From: G963665215 sp963665215 | Lineage (GTDB): Bacteria; Chloroflexota; Dehalococcoidia; Lucifugimonadales; CAUZJF01 | DNA: 64,000 bases | NCBI GenBank assembly: GCA_963665215.2 | Contig: CAXXWW010000008.1 | Coordinates: forward strand, 744,001-808,000 | Direction of reading: 5' to 3' | Shown here: piece by piece, positions 26,754 to 35,968 of the stretch | Layout: each line of letters begins with the position of its first letter | How positions within the stretch are numbered: position 1 is the first letter of the stretch | Program-made: the position numbers and the translations under genes | The notes under the pieces: generated by a model | The model's database searches: none | What the model was told of the DNA's origin: nothing | Seen by the model: only the letters and a program-made list of their open reading frames with translations

Positions 26754-29545
26754 CAGTCGGCCGCCTCCTCGGCGACCCTCTCCACCCGCACTGACAAAAG
26801 GGGCAGGCCCTGGACCTTTAGCATCGGGTCGGGCGCTTCCGAGCGGTCCAACTCCCAGGCTAGCTGGCCGAAGAGGGCGGTCGTCGAAATCAGGCCCCTG
26901 TGCGGGCCCGACAGCCGGACGACACCGCGGAGTCTCGCGCGCGAGGAGACCACCTCCACCCACTCCCCCTCGGTGAGACCCAGATCACGGGCGTCGTCCT
27001 CATGAAATTCAAGGAACTCGTCCCGTCGAATCACGCTTCGCTTGCCTTCCACCCCTATCTCCATGGTCCGATCGGCATCCCGCAGGAGGCGGCCCTTCGC
27101 CAGGAGGAACGGGTACTCGGTGTCGCTGTGGGCCGTTTCCTGGAGCAGCGTCATTCCAACCAGCCTGGCCTTGCGGCCCTCGCCCCCGGCATCGTACAGG
27201 ACCGGAGTATCAGCCATGTCGGCCGCCATGCAGGGCCACTGGAGCCCACCGGGCTGGAGCCGCTGATAGGACACGCCGCCATAAATTGCCACCAAGTCGT
27301 TGATTTCGTCGAATACGCCCCCGGCCTCCTCATGGTCGAAGCCCTGAGCGCCCATGCGCCTTGCAATGGAATTGACGGTGCGCCAGTCGGCGTCCTCGTC
27401 GCCCTTAGGCCCCAGTGCGGGCCGGAGTAGCTGGACACGGCGCTCCATGTTGGTGTAGGTGCCCTCTTTCTCGGCGAAGGTCATCGAGGGCAGAACAACG
27501 TCTGCGGCCTCCGTAAGCTCGCTGGCGAAGGCGTCCTGCACCACCAGGAATTCCAGGCCTTTGAGGGCTTCGATGAACTCCCCAAGCTCACCGTTTGTGA
27601 AGTTTGGACTGTCGCCAATGATCTGAAGGGCCTTGATGCTCCCCTGGCGAACGCCGTCCGTGATCTCCTTCAGGGCAAGGCCCTCGCCGACGGGCAGGTC
27701 CGTGCCCCAAGCCCTCTGAAAGTAGCGTCTGGCGACGTCATCGGAGGCCGGCCTGTAGCCCGGCAGGTAGTCGGGCACGCACCCGACGTCCTTGGAGCCC
27801 TGCTCGTTCGCGCCGGGGTAGAGGGGGTACAGCCCGGCCGAGGCCTTGCCGACGTTCCCCGTCACGAGGGCGAGGTTTACGAGGGCCCTGACGCAGGCGT
27901 CGCGGAGCTCCGCCGCCAGCGTCTCGAGGCCGTACAGGACAGCGCACGGGCTACTCTTGGCAATTAGACGCGCCGCCGCCCGAATCTGCTCTTCAGCGAT
28001 TGCCGTGACCTCCGATACCCTGATGAGATCGATGGTCCACAGGCTGTTTTTCAGTTCGTCTACGCCCTCACACCGGTCGGCCAGGAAGTTGTGATCGTCC
28101 AGCGACTCATCGACGATAACCCGGAGCATCCCGCCGATGAGGGCGGTCTCGCTCCCGGGCACGGGACGGAGCCACATGGTGGCGTAGCGGGTGAGCTCTG
28201 TCTCGCGGGGGTCGATCACTATGAGGGACGCCCCTCCCTTGACGGCCTTCTTTATGGGCACCGCCGCCACGTTCTGCTCCTCGGTCATGTTGCTCGAGAC
28301 CACGAGGAAGCACCTGGAGTCCTCCAGCTCCCAGATGGGGTTGGTGCCGGCCTGGTAGCCCAGCATATCGCCGAGGGGCCGCACCAGCTCTGGCCTGATG
28401 TTGGACGAGATGTCCACGTTGTTGGTCCCCATTACGGCCCTGGCGAACTTCTGAGCGATGTAGTTGTCCTCGTTGGTGCCCCGCGGCGACGCAATCAGCG
28501 CGAACCGGTCGCCCCTATACTCTTTCAGGCGCTCCGACACGAAGTCCAGGGCCTCCACCCAGGTGCACTCCTCCAGAACCCCGTCGTGCCGCAGCAGGGG
28601 CTTCCTGAGACGCTCACGCCGGTTCACGAACTCCAGCCCGAACTTCCCCTTGAAGCAGACCTGGCCCCGGTTCGCGGGCGCCTCGATGTCCGGCGTGGCC
28701 CTGATCAGGCGGTTGCGCTTGTCGACCTCGAGGGTCATCTGGCATCCCACCGGGCAGTGGGGACAGATGCTGGTGACGGTCTTGACGGCCTTGTCCCACT
28801 TGTGATCACGCTCCACCAGGGCGCCGGTTGGGCATGCGTCGATGCAGGCGCCGCAGAACTCACAGCCCGACTCCAACAGAGAGGTGCCGTGGGATGTTCC
28901 GATGAGGCTGCGCCCGGACCTGTCGGTGAACGTTAGGGCGCTGTCGCCCCTGATCTCATCGCACACCCGGACGCAACGGCCACAAACGATGCACAGGTTG
29001 AGGTCCATCTCCCAGAAGGGTTCATCGACCTTCAGAGGCAGGTGGCGGTTGTTATACGTCAGCGGGGTATCCAGCTCCATCTCCAGATGCCTAACCGTGT
29101 CCTTGAGCTCACAGCGCTCATTCTTCGGACAGGTGACGCACCGGTCGTTGACGGAGACGTGCCTCAGACAGATGTCGGCCGGTCCGCAGAGATCGACGCG
29201 GTGGCAGTTCAGACAGCCATGGGGGTGCTCGGAGATGAGCAGGTCCATGATTCCACGGCGCAGGCCATTGATCTCCGCGGTCTTGGTGCGCACGATCATT
29301 CCGTCGGACACCGGGGTGGTGCATGAAGCGGGCGGGGGACCCGGCAGTCGACGATACTCGCCGTCAGGGGTCCGCTGTTCGGCTTCCACCAGGCACATCC
29401 GGCACGCGCCGAAGGCCTTCATGCCGGGGTAGTAGCACAGGTACGGGATATACATGCCGGCGTCCATGGCCGCCTGGAGAACGTTCGTCCCCGGCTGTGT
29501 CTTGACCTCGACGCCGTCTATGGTCAGGGTGACATCGTCTGCCAT
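26753..29545 (-). CDS. NuoG/FdhA-like iron-sulfur molybdopterin oxidoreductase lacking the catalytic Sec/Cys
   Basis: The protein has 930 aa. Residues 1-90 form a [2Fe-2S] ferredoxin domain (CYYPGMKAFGACRMC...C). The His-ligated region HPHGCLNCHRVDLC (107-120) follows, with an extra Cys cluster CVTCPKNERC (136-145). Two [4Fe-4S] clusters come next (CIVCGRCVRVC at 185-195 and CEFCGACIDAC at 228-238), then the molybdopterin domain with its own cluster (CPHCPVGC...C, 261-297). The bulk resembles formate dehydrogenase H, but the position of the catalytic Sec/Cys-His is Arg384-Pro385 (DISSNIRPELV). Formate oxidation in the usual way is therefore not expected. It is likely the electron-carrying subunit of a soluble NADH-linked complex with NuoE and NuoF encoded upstream. 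Confidence 0.9.
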   Translation of the reverse strand: MADDVTLTIDGVEVKTQPGTNVLQAAMDAGMYIPYLCYYPGMKAFGACRMCLVEAEQRTPDGEYRRLPGPPPASCTTPVSDGMIVRTKTAEINGLRRGIMDLLISEHPHGCLNCHRVDLCGPADICLRHVSVNDRCVTCPKNERCELKDTVRHLEMELDTPLTYNNRHLPLKVDEPFWEMDLNLCIVCGRCVRVCDEIRGDSALTFTDRSGRSLIGTSHGTSLLESGCEFCGACIDACPTGALVERDHKWDKAVKTVTSICPHCPVGCQMTLEVDKRNRLIRATPDIEAPANRGQVCFKGKFGLEFVNRRERLRKPLLRHDGVLEECTWVEALDFVSERLKEYRGDRFALIASPRGTNEDNYIAQKFARAVMGTNNVDISSNIRPELVRPLGDMLGYQAGTNPIWELEDSRCFLVVSSNMTEEQNVAAVPIKKAVKGGASLIVIDPRETELTRYATMWLRPVPGSETALIGGMLRVIVDESLDDHNFLADRCEGVDELKNSLWTIDLIRVSEVTAIAEEQIRAAARLIAKSSPCAVLYGLETLAAELRDACVRALVNLALVTGNVGKASAGLYPLYPGANEQGSKDVGCVPDYLPGYRPASDDVARRYFQRAWGTDLPVGEGLALKEITDGVRQGSIKALQIIGDSPNFTNGELGEFIEALKGLEFLVVQDAFASELTEAADVVLPSMTFAEKEGTYTNMERRVQLLRPALGPKGDEDADWRTVNSIARRMGAQGFDHEEAGGVFDEINDLVAIYGGVSYQRLQPGGLQWPCMAADMADTPVLYDAGGEGRKARLVGMTLLQETAHSDTEYPFLLAKGRLLRDADRTMEIGVEGKRSVIRRDEFLEFHEDDARDLGLTEGEWVEVVSSRARLRGVVRLSGPHRGLISTTALFGQLAWELDRSEAPDPMLKVQGLPLLSVRVERVAEEAAD

Positions 29546-29690
29546 CTAGCTACTCCAATCTAAACCCAAGAGATTCCTTGCGTTTCCCCTCACACGCTCC
29601 CGGAGGGCCGGGCCAGGCGGATGTCCGTGGACCAGGGGCCGCGAATGAGAGAATAACACTCCGTTCACACCCCGGCATGAGGCAAGGGCC

Positions 29691-31445
29691 TCACACCATC
29701 CTGACAGGGCTTAGCTCCGGCTTGAAGTCCTCTGCGAAGGGCCGCGTGTTCCGTGGGGAAATCATCGGTTTGAGGCAGCTGCCGGTCGGGCACCGCTTCT
29801 CCTCGAGGTGGGCGCGGAAATCGGCGTCGAAGTGCTCCAGGGCCGACTTGATGGGATTGAAGCCGAGCTGACCGTGGCCACACAGTGAGCCGGCCTGCAT
29901 GGTCTGGCCGACACTGTGCATCAGGTCCAGGTCGTCGGGGCGACCCTCGAAGCGGGCGATACGCTCTACGAACTCCAGCAGGTGGGTCATCCCGAGGCGG
30001 CAGGGGAAGCATTTGCCGCAGGACTCGTACTGGCAGAATGCGACAAGCACCCGCGTGAGATCGACGGCGCAGGTATCCTCGTCGGCGACAATGATGCCAC
30101 CGGACCCCAGAATGGCGCCGGCCTCGGCCATCTCCTCGAAGTCCAGCCGAATGGCCATGGCGTCGGCGCCCAGCACTCCACCCAGTGGACCGCCGGTCTG
30201 GAGCAGCTTGACCTTTTTGCCGCCCGGCACGCCTCCCCCGATATCCTCGATAACCTGGCCGAGGGTGATTCCCATGGGGACCTCGTATAGCCCTGGATAG
30301 GTGATGCTCCCGGTGAGGCATATTATGGCAGTGCCCGTGCTGCGGTTGACGCCTATCGAGGAGAACCACTCGCTACCCCTGGAGATAATCTCAGGAGCGT
30401 ACGCCAGGGTCTTCACGTTGTTGATGTTGCTGGGCCTGCCCCACACCCCCGCGGCGGCGGGAAAGGGGGGCCGGAATCGGGGCATCGAGCGCTTGCCCTC
30501 AATGGACTCCATTAGGGCCGTCTCCTCGCCGGCGACATATGACTCACCGGTCAGGGAGACCTCAATGTCGAATGCGAACTCGGACCCCAGTATCCTATCG
30601 CCGAGGAGACCGACGTCGTACGCCTGCTGGATAGCACGCTCGGTGCGGTCGATGGGGCCGTCGTGGCCGTGACGGATGAATACGAACCCTTTGGTGGCGC
30701 CGGTTGCGTATCCGGCGATGGTCATGCCCTCCAACAGCGAGTGTGGATCGCTCTCCAGGATGCCCTTATCGTTGTACGCCCCCGGATCGCCCTCCTCGCA
30801 GTTGCACAATATGTACTTGGGCGGCCCCGGAGAGCGGACCAGGAACCCCCATTTTACGCCGGTTGAGAACGCCGCTCCGCCCCGTCCCCTCAGGCCGGAG
30901 TCGGTGATCTCCTTGATAACGTCGGCCGGCTCCATCTCAAAGAGGGCCTTGCTCAAGCCCGCGTAGCCGCCGTTTGCGACGTACTGGTATATGTCGTCGG
31001 GCGCGATGTGCCCCGCGTTACGGAGGGCGATGCGCTCCTGGAGCCTCATGGGAGACAGGGTGTTTAGGTCGGGCACACCCTCGATCACGCCGTCGCCGAG
31101 GTAACCCAGAGCCTTCTCCGCTGGGAATTCTTGCCCGAGCAAGTAACCGTCAACCAGCGCGGGAATATCTGCGGGCGATACGTTCTTGAAAAAAAGGCGC
31201 GGCATCCCGGGCTTCAGAATGTCGACCAGCGGCTCGGCGAAGCAGATCCCGAGGCAACCCACCTCATCGACGGTGGCCTGTATGTTCCCCTCGGCCAGCG
31301 CCGCCTTCAGGGCGTCGACGACCTCAGCGGCGCCCGCGGCGTGCCCACACATCGCGGTGCCGACCCGTATCCATGGGGCGTCGCCGGCGACCAGCTTCTC
31401 CCACCGCTGATCGGCCTGAGCCCTGAGGTCACTGTACGCGGTCAT
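29691..31445 (-). CDS. nuoF: NADH-quinone oxidoreductase subunit F-like flavoprotein
   Basis: This 584-aa subunit holds FMN and the N3 [4Fe-4S] cluster and accepts hydride from NADH. An N-terminal thioredoxin-like extension (residues 1-110, CGHAAGAAEVVDALKAAL...) is present, as in HoxF/FdsB-type subunits. The core shows GLRGRGGAAFSTGVKWGFL (NADH/FMN glycine loop), ILCNCEEGDPGAYNDKGILE, and GEETALMESIEGKRSMPRFR. The cluster ligands ESCGKCFPCRLG and the later Cys in GSLCGHGQLG are in place. There is no C-terminal ferredoxin domain. It starts at ATG 31445. It forms an operon with NuoE and the NuoG-like gene, although 297 bp with a tandem 24-bp repeat separates it from nuoE. Confidence 0.93.
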   Translation of the reverse strand: MTAYSDLRAQADQRWEKLVAGDAPWIRVGTAMCGHAAGAAEVVDALKAALAEGNIQATVDEVGCLGICFAEPLVDILKPGMPRLFFKNVSPADIPALVDGYLLGQEFPAEKALGYLGDGVIEGVPDLNTLSPMRLQERIALRNAGHIAPDDIYQYVANGGYAGLSKALFEMEPADVIKEITDSGLRGRGGAAFSTGVKWGFLVRSPGPPKYILCNCEEGDPGAYNDKGILESDPHSLLEGMTIAGYATGATKGFVFIRHGHDGPIDRTERAIQQAYDVGLLGDRILGSEFAFDIEVSLTGESYVAGEETALMESIEGKRSMPRFRPPFPAAAGVWGRPSNINNVKTLAYAPEIISRGSEWFSSIGVNRSTGTAIICLTGSITYPGLYEVPMGITLGQVIEDIGGGVPGGKKVKLLQTGGPLGGVLGADAMAIRLDFEEMAEAGAILGSGGIIVADEDTCAVDLTRVLVAFCQYESCGKCFPCRLGMTHLLEFVERIARFEGRPDDLDLMHSVGQTMQAGSLCGHGQLGFNPIKSALEHFDADFRAHLEEKRCPTGSCLKPMISPRNTRPFAEDFKPELSPVRMV

Positions 31446-31632
31446 TTCATTTCAACCCGGTCCCTGATAGCGCGGCCCGATACCATATTGGCAACCGGCC
31501 GCCGACAGTGTCATCCCGAAGGACGCAATGGCGGTGAGTCTGGGATAGCCTTAGGGCTACCCACCGTAGCCGCGAGGGCCGCCCAGCCCCTACAGGTCCC
31601 CTGCGGGGTCTATCCTGGGTGCGGCCGAAGGG

Positions 31633-31680
31633 GCCTGCCCTGAGCTGGGCCGGAGGGCCTGTCCTGAGCTGGGTCGAAGG
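31633..31680 (+). repeat. Tandem pair of the 24-bp repeat between nuoE and nuoF
   Basis: Two adjacent units, GCCTGCCCTGAGC...GGAGG (31633-31656) and GCCTGTCCTGAGC...GAAGG (31657-31680), are followed by a third partial GCC. They enlarge the nuoE-nuoF spacer. Confidence 0.85.
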
Positions 31681-31742
31681 GCCTAGAATGGCAGCAGCGC
31701 ACGTTATCTCCCCTCATGCAGCGGACACGGGACTCACGGACC

Positions 31743-32216
31743 TCATTCGAGGAGGCCGGCGAGCAGCTTGCTTGCCTGGTCCGCCGCCATGCGGCCCCGG
31801 AGTCGATGGTCCATGCTCATTACCGGCGCCTGCGAGCAGGCGCCCAGGCAGGTGTTGTACTTCAAGGTGACGCTGCCGTCCGCGGTGTCGCCCTCTCCGT
31901 CGAGCCCAAGATCATCCTGGACCCGCTTCAGGATGTCCGGGGCGCCGAGCAGGTGACACGTCGGCCCCCAGCACACCTCGACCAGGTGCTTGGCTGGAGG
32001 CGTAAAGCGGAAGTTGGTGTAGAAAGTTGCGACGCCCCAAACTTCGTTGATACTGGCGCCGGTGCGGTCTGCCACCTCCTCGATGGCCTCGTCGGGAAGG
32101 TAGCCCAACTCGTCCTGAGCGGCCAGCAAAGACGAGAGGACTGTGACGGTAGGCCGCTTCGGGGAAGCCAGCGCCTGCCTGATCCGCTCCCTCAAATCTT
32201 CTTTTGCCAGCGTCAC
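31743..32216 (-). CDS. nuoE: NADH-quinone oxidoreductase subunit E-like [2Fe-2S] protein
   Basis: This 157-aa thioredoxin-like ferredoxin carries the N1a cluster. LGYLPDEAIEEVADRTGASI and VWGVATFYTNFRFTP are typical of the N-terminal helical domain. The four ligands are in VCWGPTCHLLG (C-x4-C) and NTCLGACSQAP (C-x3-C). It has normal NuoE/HoxE length. It is the first gene of the NuoEFG-like operon read on the minus strand, starting with ATG 32216. No other Nuo membrane subunits are nearby, so the complex is likely soluble. Confidence 0.94.
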   Translation of the reverse strand: MTLAKEDLRERIRQALASPKRPTVTVLSSLLAAQDELGYLPDEAIEEVADRTGASINEVWGVATFYTNFRFTPPAKHLVEVCWGPTCHLLGAPDILKRVQDDLGLDGEGDTADGSVTLKYNTCLGACSQAPVMSMDHRLRGRMAADQASKLLAGLLE

Positions 32217-32292
32217 CAGGGCGGCCTCAGTCGCTTGCTAGAAACGCCACGATCATAGCACAACCGGCTGGGCCCTACAACGAATATGCCCC

Positions 32293-33396
32293 TCACCGGG
32301 ATCTGACGATCTTCCCGGTCACCACCGTCGCCGGCCACGAGAGAGGCTCACGACCCGGACCGGCCGGCCCGAGGAGGCTCCGGAGGGAGATGTGCTGGGT
32401 CCACAGGAATATCTGGCCCAGGATTATCATGGGCATCAGCAACGCGGCGTGCACGACGAGCACGTACGCCCCAGCTAGGTCAGGGTCGACCGTGGCGAGA
32501 GGCAGCAGGACCAGGGTCTCGCGCGCCACCAGCTCGAAGAGGCCGATTCCGCCCGGCGCCGCCGGAATGGAACTCCCTATATTGGCTATGGCGGTGACCA
32601 GCACTACGGCGACGGCCATCTGCCCCAGGCTGGGGTAGACCTCATGCAGCCCGAAGGAGTACCCGATCAAGAAAAAAAGCCCCGCCTCGAAGAGCCAGAT
32701 GGGCGCCGAAAGCAGGAACAGAACGAGGATCTCGCCAGGGCTGCTTAGTGTCTGAACCCCGTCGAGGAACATGTCGAAGAGGTGTCGGAGCCGCGAGCCA
32801 AACCGGCCGGGCATGGGGGTGACCAGGGCCATCGCCAGCCCCCTGGCCGTCGAGGGAGCAAAGGCCACGAGGAGAAGCGAACCAAATGCGGCCACGAATA
32901 TGACGGCAAGCGCGGCGCCCGCCAGCAGCCAGGCGGCCCCATGACTCTCCCTGAACGCCTGGGCAAGCCCGGTCACGGGCGCGAACACGGCGATAACCAC
33001 GACGAACAGGAGCAGCGTCAGCGCGTCCAGCAGCCGTTCGATGACGATAGTCGCCAGCGCCGAGGTCTTGCTGATCCCCTCCCGCTCGCCCACGTAGTAG
33101 CTGCGCACCAGCTCGCCCAGGCGCATGGGGAGCAGGTTGTTTGCCATGTAGCCGATCACCACCACTGGATACAGGCGCACCAGCTGGACAGGGCGCATGG
33201 GCCGCAAGAGCCTCTGCCACCGGAGCGTCCTGTAGAGGACCGAGACCATGTACAGGCCGACCGCAGGCGCCAAGAACAGGTAGTTTGCGCCGGCCAGGGC
33301 CTCAAATAGGCGGCCAATATCCAGGGTCAGGAAGAAGAGCGCCAGCAGCACGACGCTGACGCCGAGGCCTATCCAAAACTTTTTGCCGCCGTTCAC
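32293..33396 (-). CDS. LPG-synthase-TM/AglD-like integral membrane protein (flippase-type)
   Basis: This polytopic protein has about 367 aa and eight predicted helices, with YRTLRWQRLLRPMRPV, MANNLLPMRLGELVRSYYVG and SSIPAAPGGIGLFELVARE. These are the conserved loops of the lysylphosphatidylglycerol-synthase TM/UPF0104 family. Members include AglD-like proteins in glycan and lipid export. The GTG at 33396 just precedes the first helix; the frame is open to 33468 (TTG), and neither has a strong ribosome site. It sits next to the Agl23-like and DUF2298 genes, in line with a shared role in glycolipid or glycoprotein biogenesis. Confidence 0.85.
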   Translation of the reverse strand: MNGGKKFWIGLGVSVVLLALFFLTLDIGRLFEALAGANYLFLAPAVGLYMVSVLYRTLRWQRLLRPMRPVQLVRLYPVVVIGYMANNLLPMRLGELVRSYYVGEREGISKTSALATIVIERLLDALTLLLFVVVIAVFAPVTGLAQAFRESHGAAWLLAGAALAVIFVAAFGSLLLVAFAPSTARGLAMALVTPMPGRFGSRLRHLFDMFLDGVQTLSSPGEILVLFLLSAPIWLFEAGLFFLIGYSFGLHEVYPSLGQMAVAVVLVTAIANIGSSIPAAPGGIGLFELVARETLVLLPLATVDPDLAGAYVLVVHAALLMPMIILGQIFLWTQHISLRSLLGPAGPGREPLSWPATVVTGKIVRSR

Positions 33397-33500
33397 TGTT
33401 TGTGCTCTCTCAGACAGCCTCGCGCCATGCCGATTCGTTTGGCGGCCTGCGTAGACGGTTTCTTCCAAGCGAACTAATGGTCAGTCAAGCAAGTTTCGAC

Positions 33501-33618
33501 TGTCATTCTGAAGGAGTCCCGAAGCTTCGGGACAACTGAAGAATCTAAGGCGGTTCTCAGGTGTGTCAATGTTCTGGTGGGCAGAGGCCCTAGATTCTTC
33601 GCTCCGCTCAGAATGACA
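33501..33618. repeat. Inverted dispersed repeat, TGTCATTCTGA type
   Basis: The outer arms TGTCATTCTGA...GAAGAATCTAAGG (33501-33550) and CCTAGATTCTTC...TCAGAATGACA (33589-33618) are complementary. The left arm contains an 18-bp perfect palindrome, GTCCCGAAGCTTCGGGAC (33516-33533). This is a non-coding repeat of a kind common in environmental genomes; it could fold into a long hairpin in RNA. Confidence 0.85.
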
Positions 33619-33720
33619 TTCGTGGCAAACTCACCGGCATCCCTACCGTGCTTTAGGGCCCGGCCGGAGAGCAGCGCTTGCAACCGTGTCTGGCGCGAAG
33701 CGCCCACGCGGCGGGAGGCG

Positions 33721-35967
33721 CTATGGCTGCGGGGTGAATGTGGCGGGAAACTCCTGTGAGAAGTAGACGTACGCATCTTCACTGCCCAGCGGGGACCCAA
33801 GTCTCCGGTACAAGAAGTAGTCCATCGTCCTGCGCCATGCCCTCCGGTCCACCATGGCGCCCAGAAACTTCCCGACGGTCAGACCACGGTAGATTTCCGG
33901 GAACCACCAGCGATGCTTGATGCGGGTCCCGCCGGCATAGACGTCAGCCAGTATTGGGTCCGCCTCCTTCTGGTTCCGCGAGTGAATCAGCACGACCGAA
34001 GAGTCGGGCACTTCCTGCAGGGGAGATTGATCGTATGATGGATAGCCGACCCTGCTGTAGTCCCTGAGATACCACGCCCATGGCCAGGTGAACCCGCTGG
34101 TCCCGTCTATCGTTACGGGCACCTGCGTGGGATCGCCCGAGGCGGCGCCCAGCTCCTCCATACTCCTCAGGACGCCCACAATGTCGGGCGAGGTCTGGGT
34201 ATAGACCAGCATCTCGACAGGGTTATCGCCGTTGCGATAGCTCACGTACCAGCCGGCCCGCACGCTCAAGACGAGCAGTATCCCAACGAGGGGGAGCGTT
34301 GCGAAGGCGGCGAAGTCCCGGTAGCCCATGCGACGGGCCAGGCGGACTCCCAGGGCACCCACCACCACCAGGGCAACTACCCCCGCCAAGAGGGCCAGGA
34401 CGTCGGACAGCTCCCACTCTCCCGCATCGAAGAAAGCCAGCCGCCAGAGCAGCAGGACCAGGAGCGGCACACCCGGCAGCAGATACAGCCCACCACCCGA
34501 AGCCAGCCGGGCCCACCGGATGCCATTGACCAGGTCCGCGAGGAACTTTCCGGCGAGCACGATGAGCGGAAGGGTAACGTTTACAAGGAGCCATGGCATC
34601 TTCTCGGCGGCGGCGGTATACAGGATGAACGTGGTACCGGCCCAGAAGGCAAGGAAGAGTCCGAAGGGGTCCCTCCTCCTCACGTAGTAGACGCCGCCTG
34701 CAACGGCCAGAGCGAGGGGCAGGAACTCGTACAAGGGGGTGATCACCAGGTAGTAGTACAGGGGCTGGGAGCCTCTCGCCACTTCCTGCTGCACCACCCA
34801 GTAGCCAAGAGATTGCCATACACCGGAGAGTACGCCGCCCATGTTGGTGAAGAAGGTGGAGTACAGCAGCACCCACACCACGACGAAGATGACCGCGCAA
34901 CGCCACCACACCGACCTGCTCCACCTGAAGCCAACCTCCGCCGATATCCAGAGCAGGGCCAGCACAATCAGCGCGGCGATGTACCCCCCGCCCCCGTAGG
35001 GCGCCCCAATAGGTCCCTGGCCTCCAACCGGGCCGGCCAGGACGAGATTCGACCAGCCCAGCAGCGGGGTGTCCTGGAGCATACTGGCGAGCGCGGCCCA
35101 GAGCGGCAGAGTAAGGGTGGACAAGAGCACCAGGAAGCCGGCCGAGCGCGAGACCCGGCCGGCGGACAGCCCCCCCATCGCGACGGAGGCGGCCCCCGTG
35201 ACAACCCTATATACGGCAACGGGAGGAGATACCCTTCCGACCGTTACGCCTCGAGTGATGGTGGACCAGTTCCGCACGACTAGAGCCAACACGAGGAAGA
35301 GACCCAGGGTGGCGGTGAATATGTAGGCCGTCTCCTTGGTCGCGAAGGCCAGGGCCAGGAGGCCCGCGCCGATGTACAGGTACCTGTTCCTCCCCTCGTC
35401 AATGTACCGCCACATGCAGATGACCAGTCCCAGGGCCCACACGGCCATGAGGATGTCGTTGCGGGCAAACCGACTGAAGTAGAGCATGGTTGGCGAGAAC
35501 GCCAGCATCACCGCCACGAACACCGCCCCCAGGTTGCCCAACCTGGCGCGGAAGAAGTACGGGAGGCCCACCAGGGCGACCCCGGCGACGGCATAGACCA
35601 GCCTGGCGCTGAAGTCGCTGTCCCCGAAGGCGAAGAACGACGCCGCAGTGGCCTCCATCTGGAAGGGGCCGTGCATCATGGGCTCGTGCCGGAAGCCGGC
35701 GCCGGTATAGAGGTACCAGGAGTAGAGGGCGTGCAGGCTCTCGTCGTGGTGCATGGCCCGGGCGCCCAGGTCCCACAGCCGCATAACCGCCGCCACCGGC
35801 ATCAGGCCGCCGAGGGCGCCGAGCAGCCGCCAAGGTGGGGGGTCGGCCCCCTTGCCGGCCCCACCTCTTGACACCGAAGCCAGCCGCAGGCCGCGCCGCC
35901 ATAATCTCGCGACCGCCAAATCAGACACCTCGCGCCGTGAGCGACGTCTGTCCGCCCTGGTTGCCAT
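33721..35967 (-). CDS. Flippase activity-associated protein Agl23-like (TIGR03663 family)
   Basis: This 748-aa integral membrane protein has about 14 helices. It has the PMT/ArnT-like front: RLWDLGARAMHHDESLHALY (residues 63-82) with the Asp-Glu acidic pair, a PMMHGPFQMEATAASFFAFG loop, then RFARNDILMAVWALGLVICM. The family is defined by bacterial (Chloroflexi) and archaeal members and is associated with lipid-linked sugar transfer. The C-terminal soluble part (about 600-748) is likely outside the membrane (GTSGFTWPWAWYLRDYSRVG). The gene starts one base before the stop of the upstream DUF2298 gene would end (spacer of 1 nt between stop and start), so the two are co-transcribed. The substrate is unknown. 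Confidence 0.88.
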   Translation of the reverse strand: MATRADRRRSRREVSDLAVARLWRRGLRLASVSRGGAGKGADPPPWRLLGALGGLMPVAAVMRLWDLGARAMHHDESLHALYSWYLYTGAGFRHEPMMHGPFQMEATAASFFAFGDSDFSARLVYAVAGVALVGLPYFFRARLGNLGAVFVAVMLAFSPTMLYFSRFARNDILMAVWALGLVICMWRYIDEGRNRYLYIGAGLLALAFATKETAYIFTATLGLFLVLALVVRNWSTITRGVTVGRVSPPVAVYRVVTGAASVAMGGLSAGRVSRSAGFLVLLSTLTLPLWAALASMLQDTPLLGWSNLVLAGPVGGQGPIGAPYGGGGYIAALIVLALLWISAEVGFRWSRSVWWRCAVIFVVVWVLLYSTFFTNMGGVLSGVWQSLGYWVVQQEVARGSQPLYYYLVITPLYEFLPLALAVAGGVYYVRRRDPFGLFLAFWAGTTFILYTAAAEKMPWLLVNVTLPLIVLAGKFLADLVNGIRWARLASGGGLYLLPGVPLLVLLLWRLAFFDAGEWELSDVLALLAGVVALVVVGALGVRLARRMGYRDFAAFATLPLVGILLVLSVRAGWYVSYRNGDNPVEMLVYTQTSPDIVGVLRSMEELGAASGDPTQVPVTIDGTSGFTWPWAWYLRDYSRVGYPSYDQSPLQEVPDSSVVLIHSRNQKEADPILADVYAGGTRIKHRWWFPEIYRGLTVGKFLGAMVDRRAWRRTMDYFLYRRLGSPLGSEDAYVYFSQEFPATFTPQP

Positions 35968-35968
35968 A

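Noticed and set aside
28091..28936. 281-codon plus-strand frame over the NuoG-like gene
   Set aside because: Antisense to a gene with clear Fe-S motifs; no domain and no ribosome site.
26753..29545. Annotation as a functional formate dehydrogenase alpha subunit
   Set aside because: The catalytic Sec/Cys and His positions are Arg and Pro; only the overall fold and cofactor domains match.
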